Positions 1 to 11,713 of a DNA stretch of 64,000 nucleotides are shown here, one piece after another (the stretch's first letter is position 1; every line of letters starts with the position of its first letter). Location: the NCBI GenBank assembly GCA_964344565.1, contig CAYFNT010000004.1, forward strand, positions 1-64,000, given 5' to 3'. The translations under genes were made by a program, and so were the position numbers. The stretch comes from JACNKJ01 sp964344565. Its GTDB lineage: Bacteria; Krumholzibacteriota; Krumholzibacteriia; JACNKJ01. The notes under the pieces are model-generated. The model was not told where the DNA came from. It searched no databases and saw nothing but the letters and a program-made list of their open reading frames with translations.

Positions 1-55
<55 letters not shown>

Positions 56-210
56 TGGAGAAGTCAGGTCTCGGTTCGCCGGGCCTGGCGGATCAATGGT
101 CGATACCGTTTAGGAATCAAGGTCTGTGCGCTATTCCGTTTTCAGGGGGCTAGTCCCTCCGGAAGGGTAGCGGGTGATGCGCCCGATCCTGGGCCCCAGC
201 CCGATTTTTT

Positions 211-285
<75 letters not shown>

Positions 286-299
286 CCCTGAGAGAAACC

Positions 300-372
300 G
301 GGGATATAGCTCAACTGGTAGAGCACCGGCTTTGCAAGCCGGGGGTTACCGGTTCGAGTCCGGTTATCTCCA
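300..372 (+). tRNA. alaT: tRNA-Ala (anticodon TGC)
   Basis: The acceptor GGGGATA pairs with TATCTCC. The anticodon stem-loop CCGGC-TTTGCAA-GCCGG carries TGC, and the T arm has the GTTCGAGTC consensus. The discriminator is A372 and no CCA is encoded. It lies 14 bases after tRNA-Ile in the rRNA spacer. Confidence 0.97.
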
Positions 373-434
373 CCCGGGGAGCTTGGACTTGAGAAAGTCC
401 GCCCCTTCGTCCCTGAGACGAAATACGATCTTTG

Positions 435-454
435 ACAATTGCATATGGGTAAGC
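435..454 (+). other. pre-23S processing stem, 5' arm
   Basis: These 20 bases are complementary to 3496-3514 on the far side of the 23S gene with only one bulged base. The two arms would close a long helix that holds 23S in a loop, the usual RNase III cleavage substrate. The pairing is seen directly; RNase III processing is inferred. Confidence 0.75.
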
Positions 455-477
455 AAGGCACTGGCATCTTTAGTAGA

Positions 478-3474
<2,997 letters not shown>

Positions 3475-3495
3475 TTCTTCTGATTCCAATGTCTA

Positions 3496-3514
3496 GCTTA
3501 CCCTATGCAATTGT
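3496..3514 (+). other. pre-23S processing stem, 3' arm
   Basis: This is the reverse complement of 435-454 with one base missing. See the 5' arm. It lies between the end of 23S and the start of 5S. Confidence 0.75.
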
Positions 3515-3522
3515 TGATTTTT

Positions 3523-3637
3523 GTCGGTGGCGATGGCGCTGGGGAAACACCCGATCCCATTTCGAACTCGGCAGTTAAGCCCAGCTGCGCCGATGGTACT
3601 GCAGGGTCTCCCTGTGGGAGAGTAGGTCGCCGCCGCT
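3523..3637 (+). rRNA. rrf: 5S ribosomal RNA
   Basis: The gene has the conserved core CCGATCCCATTTCGAACTCGG and the loop E region GGGAGAGTAGGTCG. The terminal helix pairs GTCGGTGGCG with CGCCGCCGC. The ends are accurate to about 2 bases. It is the last gene of the rRNA operon. Confidence 0.95.
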
Positions 3638-3648
3638 TTTTTTCTCTG

Positions 3649-3673
3649 AACCCCGCCTTGGCGGGGTTTTTTA
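3649..3673 (+). terminator. rRNA operon terminator
   Basis: The stem AACCCCGCC/GGCGGGGTT has a two-base loop and is followed directly by a T run. This is a canonical intrinsic terminator 12 bases after 5S. Confidence 0.93.
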
Positions 3674-3726
3674 TTGCCTGTGGTTTCCCTTGATTCCTCG
3701 ACTGCAAAGTCTTGTTTTTGCGCAGG

Positions 3727-3756
3727 TTGTGGCGGTGGTGGACCCTGTGGTAGAAT
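3727..3756 (+). promoter_or_regulatory. sigma-70-type promoter abutting the next start codon
   Basis: A -35 element TTGTGG (3727-3732), an 18-base spacer and a -10 element TAGAAT (3751-3756) lie just before the ATG at 3763. Transcription would start at about the A of that ATG. No Shine-Dalgarno is present; the bases before the ATG are ACCTCC. Confidence 0.6.
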
Positions 3757-3762
3757 ACCTCC

Positions 3763-5742
3763 ATGAAGAGACTCGGGCACATCATCGTACCTTTCGCGGT
3801 CCTGGCCATGGCTCTCATGGCCGAGCGCGAAGCGCAGGCCGGCTTCCCGGATCCCGGGGCCCCGCGCACCTGCAACTACTATCTCCGTCAGGATCCCGCC
3901 GAACACGGCTTCCTTCTCTCCAAGTGGGACGCCCTCATCATCGGCTATGAATTCATCAATGAGGACCCCGAATTCATGGCCGATCTGAGGCGGTGGAATC
4001 CCGATCAGAAGATCCTCGTCTACATGGACCCCATGGTGGTCACCGACTATCCGGAGGGAGTGCCCGGCGATCTCGAATACGATTTCGCCACCGGCGTGGA
4101 TTCGGCCTGGTACGCCTACAACGAGTTCGGGGAGGTGATCTCATACTGGGGCTCCACCATCCACGTGAACACCACGCGGCACTGTCCTGAAGTCGGTGGC
4201 ATGCAGTATCGCGACTACTTCATCGACTTCGTGCGCAATCGCATCTATCCCTTCATGGAGGACGGGACCATCGACGGCATCTTCCTCGATGAGATGAGCG
4301 GCGGCGGCTACACCTGGTGGGATCCGCTCTTCGACGGTTCCTTCGACTACGACAGCGACGGCTACGTGGACGATCCGGACAGCATCCAGGTCTGGCTCAT
4401 CGAGGCCATGGAGATGTTCGCCGACTCAACGACCTCGCACAAGCCGGCCGACAGCTACATCATCGGCAACAACTGCAAGCCGCGACACGGATCCCTGGAT
4501 GGCAAGTTCTACGAGGCCTTCCCCGCGTTCTGGGAGGGCTACCTCGAGGGCAGCCTGCACGATCTGGACATCTGGAACTCCCTGGCTGGTCCGGACAACT
4601 TCACCACGGTGAACGGGCTCTATCCCACTGACGACTACCATCGCTTCCGCCACATCTACACGGCGAGCCTGCTCTCGGACAACTACTTCAGCTTCTCCCA
4701 TACCACCGAGGATCACTACCAGCTGACCTGGTACGAGCTCTTCGACCAGGAACTGGGCCTTCCTCTCGGACCTCGCTACCTGACCGGCGAGGATCCCCTG
4801 GTGACCGAAGACTTCGAGCGGGGACTCAGCGGCTTCGTGCATCCCACCGAAATGGCCACGGGCACCATCGTCAGCGATCCCGTGCTGGAGGGCGACTTCA
4901 GCTACCTCATCGAGAGCGACTCGGAGTACCAGTATCCGCTTCTCGCCAAGATCACCATTCCCGGCGGTTGGCAGGCCAGCACCTGGTACACCATCTCCTT
5001 CCAGTATCGCTCCATCGAGCAGGAGATCGAAAGCAGCCGACTCTTCTTCAAGGGCTGGGACTACTCCGGCGATCCCGACGCCATCGTGACCAGCGGTGAC
5101 GCGAAGCCCAACGAAGGGGCCGAAGGCATTTTCCGCGTGAGCTTCCAGCTGGAGGACTTCCCCAACTACGAGGTTTACCTGCGCTCGGAGTACGATATCA
5201 CCATGGTCATCGACTCCCTGACGGTGGTGGAGGGCCGGGGCGGACTCTGGACCCGCGACTACGAGAACGGCGTGGTCGTCTGCAACGAGTCCGGCCAGAA
5301 CCAGCTCATTCCCTTCCGGGCCGATTGGGGCCTTGCCGACGCGGACTCCCAGCACGTGCATTATCCCGGCTGGCAGGACAACCTTCCCATCTCCCTGGCC
5401 TACAACGACGGGCTGGTCTTCATGCACCGCGATCCGGTGAGCGCGCCGGAGGATACGGCCCCCTCGGCACTCTACCTGTCCGATCCCTGGCCCAACCCCG
5501 GCAATCCGGCCTTCAACATGACCATGGTCGGACGCGCGGGGGACGCCAGCGAACTGACCCTCCACGACGTGCGTGGACGCAAGCTGGCCAGGCTCTGGGA
5601 GGGCCCCATGCCGTCCAGCGGACTGAACCTGAATTTCCGCTCGGGGGAGGGCCCCATGCCCGACCTGCCATCGGGCGTCTACTTCCTGCGAGCCCGCAGC
5701 GGCGAACGCGTGGAGACCAAGCGCTGGGTGCTCCTGCGCTAG
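3763..5742 (+). CDS. secreted glycoside-hydrolase-like protein with C-terminal sorting domain
   Basis: The 659-residue protein begins with a signal peptide (MKRLGHIIVPFAVLAMALMA, cleavage near residue 26). Residues about 30-345 look like a TIM-barrel glycosidase-like domain: a strand reading KILVYMDPM, then GTIDGIFLDEMSGG, where Asp and Glu sit at the ends of predicted strands as in putative GH domains. Residues about 345-500 resemble a beta-sandwich carbohydrate-binding region. The last 90 residues contain PNPGNPAFNMTM and end GVYFLRA...KRWVLLR, a FlgD-like/type IX-type sorting tail. It is probably exported and surface-attached or released. The substrate is unknown. It stands alone between an rRNA operon and a terminator, behind its own promoter. 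The start is chosen for the signal peptide, although no ribosome site precedes it. Confidence 0.72.
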   Translation: MKRLGHIIVPFAVLAMALMAEREAQAGFPDPGAPRTCNYYLRQDPAEHGFLLSKWDALIIGYEFINEDPEFMADLRRWNPDQKILVYMDPMVVTDYPEGVPGDLEYDFATGVDSAWYAYNEFGEVISYWGSTIHVNTTRHCPEVGGMQYRDYFIDFVRNRIYPFMEDGTIDGIFLDEMSGGGYTWWDPLFDGSFDYDSDGYVDDPDSIQVWLIEAMEMFADSTTSHKPADSYIIGNNCKPRHGSLDGKFYEAFPAFWEGYLEGSLHDLDIWNSLAGPDNFTTVNGLYPTDDYHRFRHIYTASLLSDNYFSFSHTTEDHYQLTWYELFDQELGLPLGPRYLTGEDPLVTEDFERGLSGFVHPTEMATGTIVSDPVLEGDFSYLIESDSEYQYPLLAKITIPGGWQASTWYTISFQYRSIEQEIESSRLFFKGWDYSGDPDAIVTSGDAKPNEGAEGIFRVSFQLEDFPNYEVYLRSEYDITMVIDSLTVVEGRGGLWTRDYENGVVVCNESGQNQLIPFRADWGLADADSQHVHYPGWQDNLPISLAYNDGLVFMHRDPVSAPEDTAPSALYLSDPWPNPGNPAFNMTMVGRAGDASELTLHDVRGRKLARLWEGPMPSSGLNLNFRSGEGPMPDLPSGVYFLRARSGERVETKRWVLLR

Positions 5743-5765
5743 GTACCGAAATCTCTGTGATGGAG

Positions 5766-5804
5766 GCTCCGCTTCCGGCCTGGTCCGGGGCGGAGCATCT
5801 TATT
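5766..5804 (+). terminator. probable terminator of the glycosidase-like gene
   Basis: The 7-bp stem GCTCCGC/GCGGAGC (5766-5772 and 5790-5796) has a 17-base loop that contains a second CCGG/CCGG pairing. It is followed by the T-rich ATCTTATT. The tail runs into the -35 element of the next gene. Confidence 0.6.
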
Positions 5805-5829
5805 GACGGGTGGGTCGCATGTTGGCAAT
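5803..5829 (+). promoter_or_regulatory. promoter for the methyltransferase gene
   Basis: A -35 element TTGACG at 5803-5808 resembles the -35 boxes seen at 7665, 31259 and 59803. The -10 is weak (GGCAAT, 5824-5829, spacer 15). The same TTG could be read as a start codon, but the promoter reading and the ribosome site at 5843-5850 favour a later start. Confidence 0.4.
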
Positions 5830-5853
5830 CTGGCCGGAGTCGAAGGGGAGTCC

Positions 5854-6846
5854 GTGGCCGAAGTCCTCCAACATCCCGAAGCCGACATCCATCTTCTCGA
5901 TATGGAGGATGGTCGGCGCCGCATCGATGTGAAGGCCCGGAGCGCCGAGCTCTACATCCATCGCAATGGTTGGGCCACAGCCTATCCCACCGAACTCATC
6001 GAGATGATTCTGGCCCAGAAGGGGCCATCCTATCTCTGCGACGAGATCGCTCGGGAAGAGGATCCCCTCTACGTTCCCCTGAATCTCGAAATCTCCCTCT
6101 TCAGCTTCATCGAAGCGGGGCACTTCGGCCCCGGCAGCCGAATCCTCGATTTCGGCTGCGGCACGGGAGCTTCGGGGGTCTTCCTGGGACGGCACTTTCC
6201 CGATGCGGAGATAGTCGGCGTGGAACTGCTGGCCGAATCCCTGGAAGTGGCCCGGGCTCGGCAGGCTTTCTACGGCCTGAGCAATCTGCGCTTTCTGCAA
6301 TCTCCTGGCGGGGACAGTCTGCCCGAGGATCTGGGCAGCTTCGACGGAATTTTGCTCAGCGCCGTCTTCGAGCATCTCCTTCCCGACGAACGGCTCGGCC
6401 TCATGCCGCGGCTCTGGAGCATGCTCAAACCCGGCGGTCTGGTCTTCGTCAACGAGACCCCGAACCGGCTCTTCCCAGCGGAACTGCACACCACGGGCCT
6501 GCCCCTCATCAACTACCTGCCTCGGGGAGCGGCCCACTGGCTCGCCCGGCGATTCTCCGGCCGCGTGGATCCCGAATCCAGCTGGGAGCGCCTGCTCCGC
6601 GAGGGCATACGCGGAGGCACGGCCGCCGAGGTCCTCCGCTGCCTGGGCCCGGAGGCCGAACTCCTGAGGCCCAGCCGAGAGGGACGGCGCGACTCCGTGG
6701 ATCTCTGGTACGACGCCTCCCTGCGCCGCGGCGGCGACAGCGGGAAGAAGCGGGCTTTCCGCGGCTTCGCCAAGTTCGCGGAGCGGCTCACCGGTCGCAT
6801 CTGGACCCCCGAGATCACCCTGGCCGTCCGCAAGAGTCCCCTCTAG
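5854..6846 (+). CDS. class I SAM-dependent methyltransferase
   Basis: The 330-residue protein starts at GTG 5854, preceded at good distance by AAGGGGAG; an in-frame TTG at 5803 would add 17 residues but lies on the likely -35 box. Motif I reads ILDFGCGTGASGVFLG, the SAM-binding loop, followed by the acidic strand end IVGVELL and by DGILLSAVFEHLLP and MLKPGGLVFVNETP, matching the Methyltransf_11/12 fold. The 100 residues before motif I and the arginine-rich C-terminal third do not identify the substrate. It is monocistronic by position. A small-molecule or lipid/sugar methyltransferase is the best general guess. Confidence 0.8.
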   Translation: MAEVLQHPEADIHLLDMEDGRRRIDVKARSAELYIHRNGWATAYPTELIEMILAQKGPSYLCDEIAREEDPLYVPLNLEISLFSFIEAGHFGPGSRILDFGCGTGASGVFLGRHFPDAEIVGVELLAESLEVARARQAFYGLSNLRFLQSPGGDSLPEDLGSFDGILLSAVFEHLLPDERLGLMPRLWSMLKPGGLVFVNETPNRLFPAELHTTGLPLINYLPRGAAHWLARRFSGRVDPESSWERLLREGIRGGTAAEVLRCLGPEAELLRPSREGRRDSVDLWYDASLRRGGDSGKKRAFRGFAKFAERLTGRIWTPEITLAVRKSPL

Positions 6847-6862
6847 CCTCACGGCCTTTCCA

Positions 6863-6892
6863 TTGACAGCAACTTCGCCGAAACGCTAGCGT
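6863..6892 (+). promoter_or_regulatory. promoter for the Yip1-like gene
   Basis: A perfect -35 TTGACA (6863-6868) is followed after 18 bases by a weak -10, TAGCGT (6887-6892). The ribosome site CGGAGG precedes the ATG at 6939. Confidence 0.5.
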
Positions 6893-6938
6893 AGGGCTGC
6901 AGCATCCCCAACTCATTGCGCCTTTTCGGAGGTTATTC

Positions 6939-7643
6939 ATGGAAATGAGCCAAGCGACGAAGCCCTCCTTCGGGGACGGCTTCTCCGCCATTTTCCGCGT
7001 TTTCACGAGTCCCGGCACGGTCTACCCGCAGATTCGCGACGGCCTCAGCGTCTGGCCGGGGCTGATCGTTTGGATCCTGGTCCTGCTGGCGGTCAATCTC
7101 GCTCTGGCGCCGGTGATCTCCGAGGCCATCGATGCCAGCATCATCGAACAGGGACAGGATCCCGAGAACATGGGCTTCATGGGGCCGGTCATGGTCGCCA
7201 GCCAGGTGATCGGCGGAGTCGTTATGATGCTCATCATCTCCTTCTTCTATTGGCTCGCCCTGACCATCAGTTTCGGGGGCGTGCCCTTCGGCCGTATCTT
7301 CGCGCTGACCATCTACACGGGATTCGTCGGACTGCTCTACCAGGTGATCAACGCCATCTATCTGATCATCACCAAACCCGAGATCAGCGATCCCTCACGC
7401 ATGCAGGAGTCCTTCCTGGACCTCAGTTTGGGCTCCTTGTTCAGCGAACCCAGCTTCTTCTCGAGAATCCTCAGCAATCTGGGGATCTTCCAGATCTGGG
7501 GAATCATCCTCATGATCGCTGGTGCCGCGGTGGTCACCGGCAGGACCCGCGGTCAGGTGGCGGCACCCGTTCTGGTCATCGTCGCCATCGGTGTACTCCT
7601 GGCGGCCTTTTTCATGGGGCTCGGTTCACAGGTTGGCGGATAG
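6939..7643 (+). CDS. Yip1-domain integral membrane protein
   Basis: The 234-residue protein has a short polar N-terminus followed by about five hydrophobic helices (roughly residues 42-62, 85-110, 113-140, 178-198 and 207-228). The opening pattern, FRVFTSPGTVYPQIRDG and then a long first helix, fits the bacterial Yip1/YIP1-like family (the eukaryotic namesake acts in vesicle traffic; the bacterial members have no settled role). It has a good ribosome site and its own promoter, and is followed by the promoter of the EF-G-like gene. No catalytic residues are apparent. Confidence 0.7.
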   Translation: MEMSQATKPSFGDGFSAIFRVFTSPGTVYPQIRDGLSVWPGLIVWILVLLAVNLALAPVISEAIDASIIEQGQDPENMGFMGPVMVASQVIGGVVMMLIISFFYWLALTISFGGVPFGRIFALTIYTGFVGLLYQVINAIYLIITKPEISDPSRMQESFLDLSLGSLFSEPSFFSRILSNLGIFQIWGIILMIAGAAVVTGRTRGQVAAPVLVIVAIGVLLAAFFMGLGSQVGG

Positions 7644-7664
7644 CCTTCTCCCAGCCCGCTCTCG

Positions 7665-7693
7665 TTGACAGGGGGCGGGCCGGGTGATACATT
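7665..7693 (+). promoter_or_regulatory. strong promoter for the EF-G-like gene
   Basis: The -35 TTGACA (7665-7670), 17-base spacer and -10 TACATT (7688-7693) are close to the sigma-70 consensus. The transcript would carry a leader of about 80 bases before the ATG at 7780, with AAGGGTGGAAAG as the ribosome site. Confidence 0.8.
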
Positions 7694-7779
7694 GCATCTC
7701 CATATTCCCAAACTGTTTGGGCCCTTAACCAGTCCGCCACACGGTGGGCTCTCTTTTCGTTCAGAAGGGTGGAAAGAAG

Positions 7780-9834
7780 ATGAGCTTCAGTACCCAGGAC
7801 ATCCGCAACATCGCCCTGCTCGGCCACCAGAGCACCGGCAAAACGACCCTCGGACAGGGGATCCTCTACGCGACGAAGGCCCTTACGCGCTTGGAGCGCG
7901 TGGACGAAGGCAACAGCTGCCTCGACTTCGACCCGGATGAGATCGAGAAGAAGATGTCCATCCTGGCCAGCGTGGGCCATGGCGAGTGGCGGAAGAAGAA
8001 GATCAACTTCATCGACACCCCCGGCTTCGACGACTTCGGCGGCGAAGTCCACTCGGCCCTTCGAGTGGTGGAGGGAGCCGTGCTGCTGGTGCGCGCCGAC
8101 GGCGGCGTGGAGGGCGGCACCGAGAAATCCTGGGATCTGCTGGGCGACAAGAAGATGCCCCGTATCATCTTCGTGAACCGCATGGACAAGGAGCACGCGG
8201 ACGCCAGCGGCACTCTCGCCCAGATTCGCGAGCAGCTCGTGGGCGCCACGCCGGTTCCCTTCCAGGTTCCCTTCGGCCAGGGCGCCGACTTCACGGGCAT
8301 CGTGGACCTCATCCACATGAAGGCCTTTGGGTTCAATGACAAGAACGAACCCGTCGAAACCGACATCCCCGCCGACCTGCAGGGCGAGGTCGAGGAGATG
8401 CGCGGCGTGCTCGTGGAAGGCGCGGCCGAATCCAGCGAAGAGCTCATGGAGAAGTTCTTCGAGGAAGGCACCCTCAGCGACGACGATCTCATCGCGGGCA
8501 TCTCCCAGGGCATCAAGGACGCCACCGTGGCGCCGGTCCTCTTCGGCGACGCCTATGACGGGCGCGGCGTGCGCCTGCTCATGGACGCCATCGTCGACCT
8601 GCTGCCCTCTCCGGACCAGCGTCCGGTGGAGCTCGACGGCGAGACCCTGGCGGCCGACGAGAACGGCCCGCCCACGGCCTTCGTGTTCAAGAACATCAAC
8701 GAGATGAGCCTGGGCGACCTCTACATCTTCCGCGTCTTCTCCGGCAGCATCGCCCACGGCAAGGACTACCACAATCTCAACTCCGACAACGGCGAGCGCG
8801 TGGGACAGGTCTATCAGCTCATGGGCAAGAATCGCGACGAGGTCGAGACCCTCGTGGCGGGCGACATCGGCGCCACCGTCAAGCTGAAGAACACCTCGGT
8901 GGGCGACACCCTGGGCGCCAAGGGCGCCGCGGCCCTGCCCGTCATCGAGTTCCCCCGTCCCATGAACGAGACGGCCATCTCCGCGACGGAGAAGGGCGAT
9001 CAGGAGAAACTGGGCACGGGCATGAGCAAGCTGAATCACGAGGATCCCAGCTTCACAGTGCGCTACGATCCCGAGATCAAGCAGACCATTCTGGCCGTGC
9101 AGGGCGACGCGCAGCTGAACGTCATCCTCAGCCGCCTTCAGCGGAAGTTCAAGGTGGACGTGGTCACCGAGAAGCCGAAGATCCCGTACAAGGAGACCAT
9201 CTCCAAGAAGGTCGAGAGCCACTACCGTCACAAGAAGCAGTCCGGCGGACGCGGCCAGTTCGGCGAGGTCTACGTGAAGCTCGAGCCCATGGATCGCGGA
9301 GCCGGCTTCGAATTCCTCGACGAGATCACCGGCGGCGTGATTCCCGGCAAGTTCATTCCCGCCGTCGAGAAGGGCATGCGCGAAACCCTCGAGACCGGCG
9401 CCTCCTCCGGCTACACCCTGGTGGACATTCGGGCCCGCCTCTACTTCGGCAGTTTCCACAACGTGGACTCCGACGAGCACTCCTTCAAGCTGGCCGGATC
9501 CATGGCCCTGCGGGAAGGCGTGAAGCAGGCTTCGCCCATCCTTCTGGAGCCCATCTACAACGTGGAGATCAAGGTTCCCGAGGAGAACCTCGGCGACATC
9601 ATGGGCGACATCAACAGTCGTCGCGGTCGCATCTCGGGCACGGAGCAGAAGGGCAAGTATCAGATCGTAAAGGCGGCCGCGCCTCTGGCCGAGCTCTACA
9701 AGTACGGCACGCAGCTCCGATCCATCACCGGCGGACGCGCGTCATATAACATGGAGTACTCGCACTACGAGGTCGTGCCTCACGATCAGGCCGACAAGAT
9801 CATCGCGGAGGCCCAGGCCGCCGACGCGGAGTAG
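7780..9834 (+). CDS. elongation factor G-like translational GTPase (EF-G2 type)
   Basis: The 684-residue protein has the translational GTPase layout. The P-loop GHQSTGKT is at 15-22, DTPGFDDF begins at 79 and NRMD begins at 133. EF-G domains II to V follow, including the domain IV block SGGRGQFGEVYVKLEP and the domain V motif DINSRRGRISG. The P-loop differs from the AHIDAGKT of canonical EF-G and resembles the EF-G2/EF-G-like group, whose members may lack full translocase activity. The N-terminal ATG at 7780 has a ribosome site; an upstream GTG at 7744 does not. It is not in a str (rpsL-rpsG-fusA) context, so a separate housekeeping fusA is expected elsewhere. It may be transcribed on into yebC. 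Confidence 0.85.
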   Translation: MSFSTQDIRNIALLGHQSTGKTTLGQGILYATKALTRLERVDEGNSCLDFDPDEIEKKMSILASVGHGEWRKKKINFIDTPGFDDFGGEVHSALRVVEGAVLLVRADGGVEGGTEKSWDLLGDKKMPRIIFVNRMDKEHADASGTLAQIREQLVGATPVPFQVPFGQGADFTGIVDLIHMKAFGFNDKNEPVETDIPADLQGEVEEMRGVLVEGAAESSEELMEKFFEEGTLSDDDLIAGISQGIKDATVAPVLFGDAYDGRGVRLLMDAIVDLLPSPDQRPVELDGETLAADENGPPTAFVFKNINEMSLGDLYIFRVFSGSIAHGKDYHNLNSDNGERVGQVYQLMGKNRDEVETLVAGDIGATVKLKNTSVGDTLGAKGAAALPVIEFPRPMNETAISATEKGDQEKLGTGMSKLNHEDPSFTVRYDPEIKQTILAVQGDAQLNVILSRLQRKFKVDVVTEKPKIPYKETISKKVESHYRHKKQSGGRGQFGEVYVKLEPMDRGAGFEFLDEITGGVIPGKFIPAVEKGMRETLETGASSGYTLVDIRARLYFGSFHNVDSDEHSFKLAGSMALREGVKQASPILLEPIYNVEIKVPEENLGDIMGDINSRRGRISGTEQKGKYQIVKAAAPLAELYKYGTQLRSITGGRASYNMEYSHYEVVPHDQADKIIAEAQAADAE

Positions 9835-9863
9835 GGCCCGAGCCAGCAGGCAGGAGGTGAGAA

Positions 9864-10610
9864 GTGTCCGGACATTCCAAGTGGTCGACGATCAAGCACA
9901 AGAAGGCGCGCATGGACGCGGCGCGCGGAAAGGTCTTCACCAAGCTGATCAAGGAAGTCACCGTGGCGGCCCGCATGGGCGGCGGCGATCCGGAGATGAA
10001 CCCCCGTCTGCGCACGGCCGTGGCGGCCGCCAAGGCCGCCAACATGCCCGCGGACAACATCACCCGCGCCATCAAGAAGGGCACGGGTGATCTGGAGGGC
10101 GTCAGCTACGACGAGATCACCTACGAGGGCTACGGTCCCGGTGGGGTGGCCATCCTCATCGAGACGCTCACCGACAACAAGAACCGCACGGCCGCCGAGG
10201 TTCGTCACGTTCTCACCAAACACAACGGCAAGATGGCCGAGCCCGGCGCCGTGGCCTGGATGTTCGAGAAGCGCGGCGTCATCCGCGTCAAGGCCGAGGG
10301 CATCGACGAGGACACCCTCATGATGGAGGCCCTCGAGGCCGGCGCCGAGGATGTGCAGATCGAGGACGACAGCTTCCAGATCCTGTCCTTGCCCGAGAGC
10401 TTCGGCGATGTGCAGAAGGGCCTCGAGGACAGCTACGAATTCGAGACCGTGGGCCTCGAGCAGCTTCCCAAGAACACGGTGGAGGTGGGCGAGAACCACG
10501 CCTCGGGCCTGCTCAAACTTCTGGACATGCTCGAGGATCTGGACGACGCTCAGAAGGTGACCGCCAACTTCGACATCGACGACAGCATCATCGAGCAGCT
10601 CACCGACTAG
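9864..10610 (+). CDS. yebC: YebC/PmpR family protein (TACO1-like)
   Basis: The 248-residue protein has the family's N-terminal signature (GHSKWSTIKHKKARMDAARGK) and the GYGPGGVAI and EPGAVAWMFEKRGVI blocks. YebC proteins have been described as transcriptional regulators and, more recently, as translation factors easing ribosome stalling at proline runs. The start is a GTG preceded by AGGAGGTGA, one of the best ribosome sites in the window. Nine bases separate it from ruvC, the common yebC-ruvCAB arrangement. Confidence 0.95.
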   Translation: MSGHSKWSTIKHKKARMDAARGKVFTKLIKEVTVAARMGGGDPEMNPRLRTAVAAAKAANMPADNITRAIKKGTGDLEGVSYDEITYEGYGPGGVAILIETLTDNKNRTAAEVRHVLTKHNGKMAEPGAVAWMFEKRGVIRVKAEGIDEDTLMMEALEAGAEDVQIEDDSFQILSLPESFGDVQKGLEDSYEFETVGLEQLPKNTVEVGENHASGLLKLLDMLEDLDDAQKVTANFDIDDSIIEQLTD

Positions 10611-10619
10611 GGAGGCCGG

Positions 10620-11117
10620 ATGCCGCGCATCCTCGGCATCGATCCGGGAATCCGCCACACGGGTTACGGCGTGGTGGACGCGGAAGGCCCCCTGCACAAG
10701 CGCGTCGCCGGCGGCGTGCTCAGCCCCGACCCCAAGGCGACCCTTCCCGAGAGACTGCTCCACCTCGATCGCGAACTCACCCGCATTCTCGAGAAGTACG
10801 AACCTGAGCTCTGCGCCTTCGAGAACGTCTTCTACCACAAGAATCCCAAGAGCATGATGATCCTGGGGCAGGCCCAGGCGGCCTGCATCCTGGCGGCCGC
10901 CCGCATGGAGCTGCCCGTGGCCTTCTACGCCCCCCGCGAGATCAAGCTCGCCCTCACCGGACAGGGCGGCGCCGGCAAGGAGCAGGTGCGATTCATGGTG
11001 GAGCGCATCCTGGGCGAGTCCTTCGAGGGCCGCGCCATGGACGAGACCGACGCCCTCGCCGCCGCCATCTGCCACGCCAGCCGGCGGGAGCCCCTGGCCA
11101 TGGAGGTGGGGGCATGA
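10620..11117 (+). CDS. ruvC: Holliday junction endonuclease RuvC
   Basis: The 165-residue protein is of family length. The RNase H-fold acidic residues are present: D8 in ILGIDPG, E68 in LCAFENVF, and D141/D144 in MDETDAL. It resolves Holliday junctions by symmetric nicking with RuvAB. The stop overlaps the ruvA start (ATGA), so the two are translationally coupled. Confidence 0.97.
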   Translation: MPRILGIDPGIRHTGYGVVDAEGPLHKRVAGGVLSPDPKATLPERLLHLDRELTRILEKYEPELCAFENVFYHKNPKSMMILGQAQAACILAAARMELPVAFYAPREIKLALTGQGGAGKEQVRFMVERILGESFEGRAMDETDALAAAICHASRREPLAMEVGA

Positions 11118-11713
11118 TCGATTCCCTGCGCGGACGGGTGATCAGCCGCGGCGGCGAGACGGTGCTCCAGACCGGACCGGTCCGCTTCGAGCTGATGCTG
11201 TCCGAACGCAGCCGCCGCGAACTCGCCGCCCAGCCCGGCGAGGTGGAGGTCTTCGTGTCCCTGCAGGTGCGGGACGACCGCATGGAGCTGGTGGGCTTCG
11301 CCCGCCGGGAGGAGCGCGACCTCTACAAGAGCCTCAGAGGCATCAGCGGCGTGGGCACGAAGATGGCGCTGGCGGTGCTGTCCACCCTGAGCCTGGAGGA
11401 ACTGGCCTCGGCGGTGGCCACCGGCGACGCCAAGCTGCTCGCCACCGTGCCCGGTGTGGGCAAGAAGACGGCATCCCGACTGCTTCTGGAACTCAAGGAC
11501 AAGCTCGCCGCCTTCATGCCCGCGGGGAAGTTCGAGCCCGTCCCGAGCGTCGCAACCGTGGATCCCAAGCGGGAGCAGGTCCTGGGCGCCCTGGAGGTGC
11601 TCGGCATGAACCGGGCCGAGGCCCTGCGCGTGCTGGAGCGCCTGCAGCCCGAGGAAGAACTGGAAGTGGAAGAACTCATCCGCCTGGCCCTGGCCGCCTC
11701 GGCGAAAGCCTAG
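11114..11713 (+). CDS. ruvA: Holliday junction branch-migration protein RuvA
   Basis: The 199-residue protein has an N-terminal OB fold (MIDSLRGRVISR), a central pair of helix-hairpin-helix motifs (LRGISGVGTKMAL and VPGVGKKTASRLLLEL) and a C-terminal three-helix domain that touches RuvB. It binds four-way junctions as a tetramer and loads RuvB. It overlaps ruvC by four bases. Confidence 0.97.
   Translation: MIDSLRGRVISRGGETVLQTGPVRFELMLSERSRRELAAQPGEVEVFVSLQVRDDRMELVGFARREERDLYKSLRGISGVGTKMALAVLSTLSLEELASAVATGDAKLLATVPGVGKKTASRLLLELKDKLAAFMPAGKFEPVPSVATVDPKREQVLGALEVLGMNRAEALRVLERLQPEEELEVEELIRLALAASAKA

Noticed and set aside
7612..9480. A 622-codon leftward frame opposite the EF-G-like gene
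   Set aside because: Shadow of a conserved gene, with low-complexity composition and no motif.
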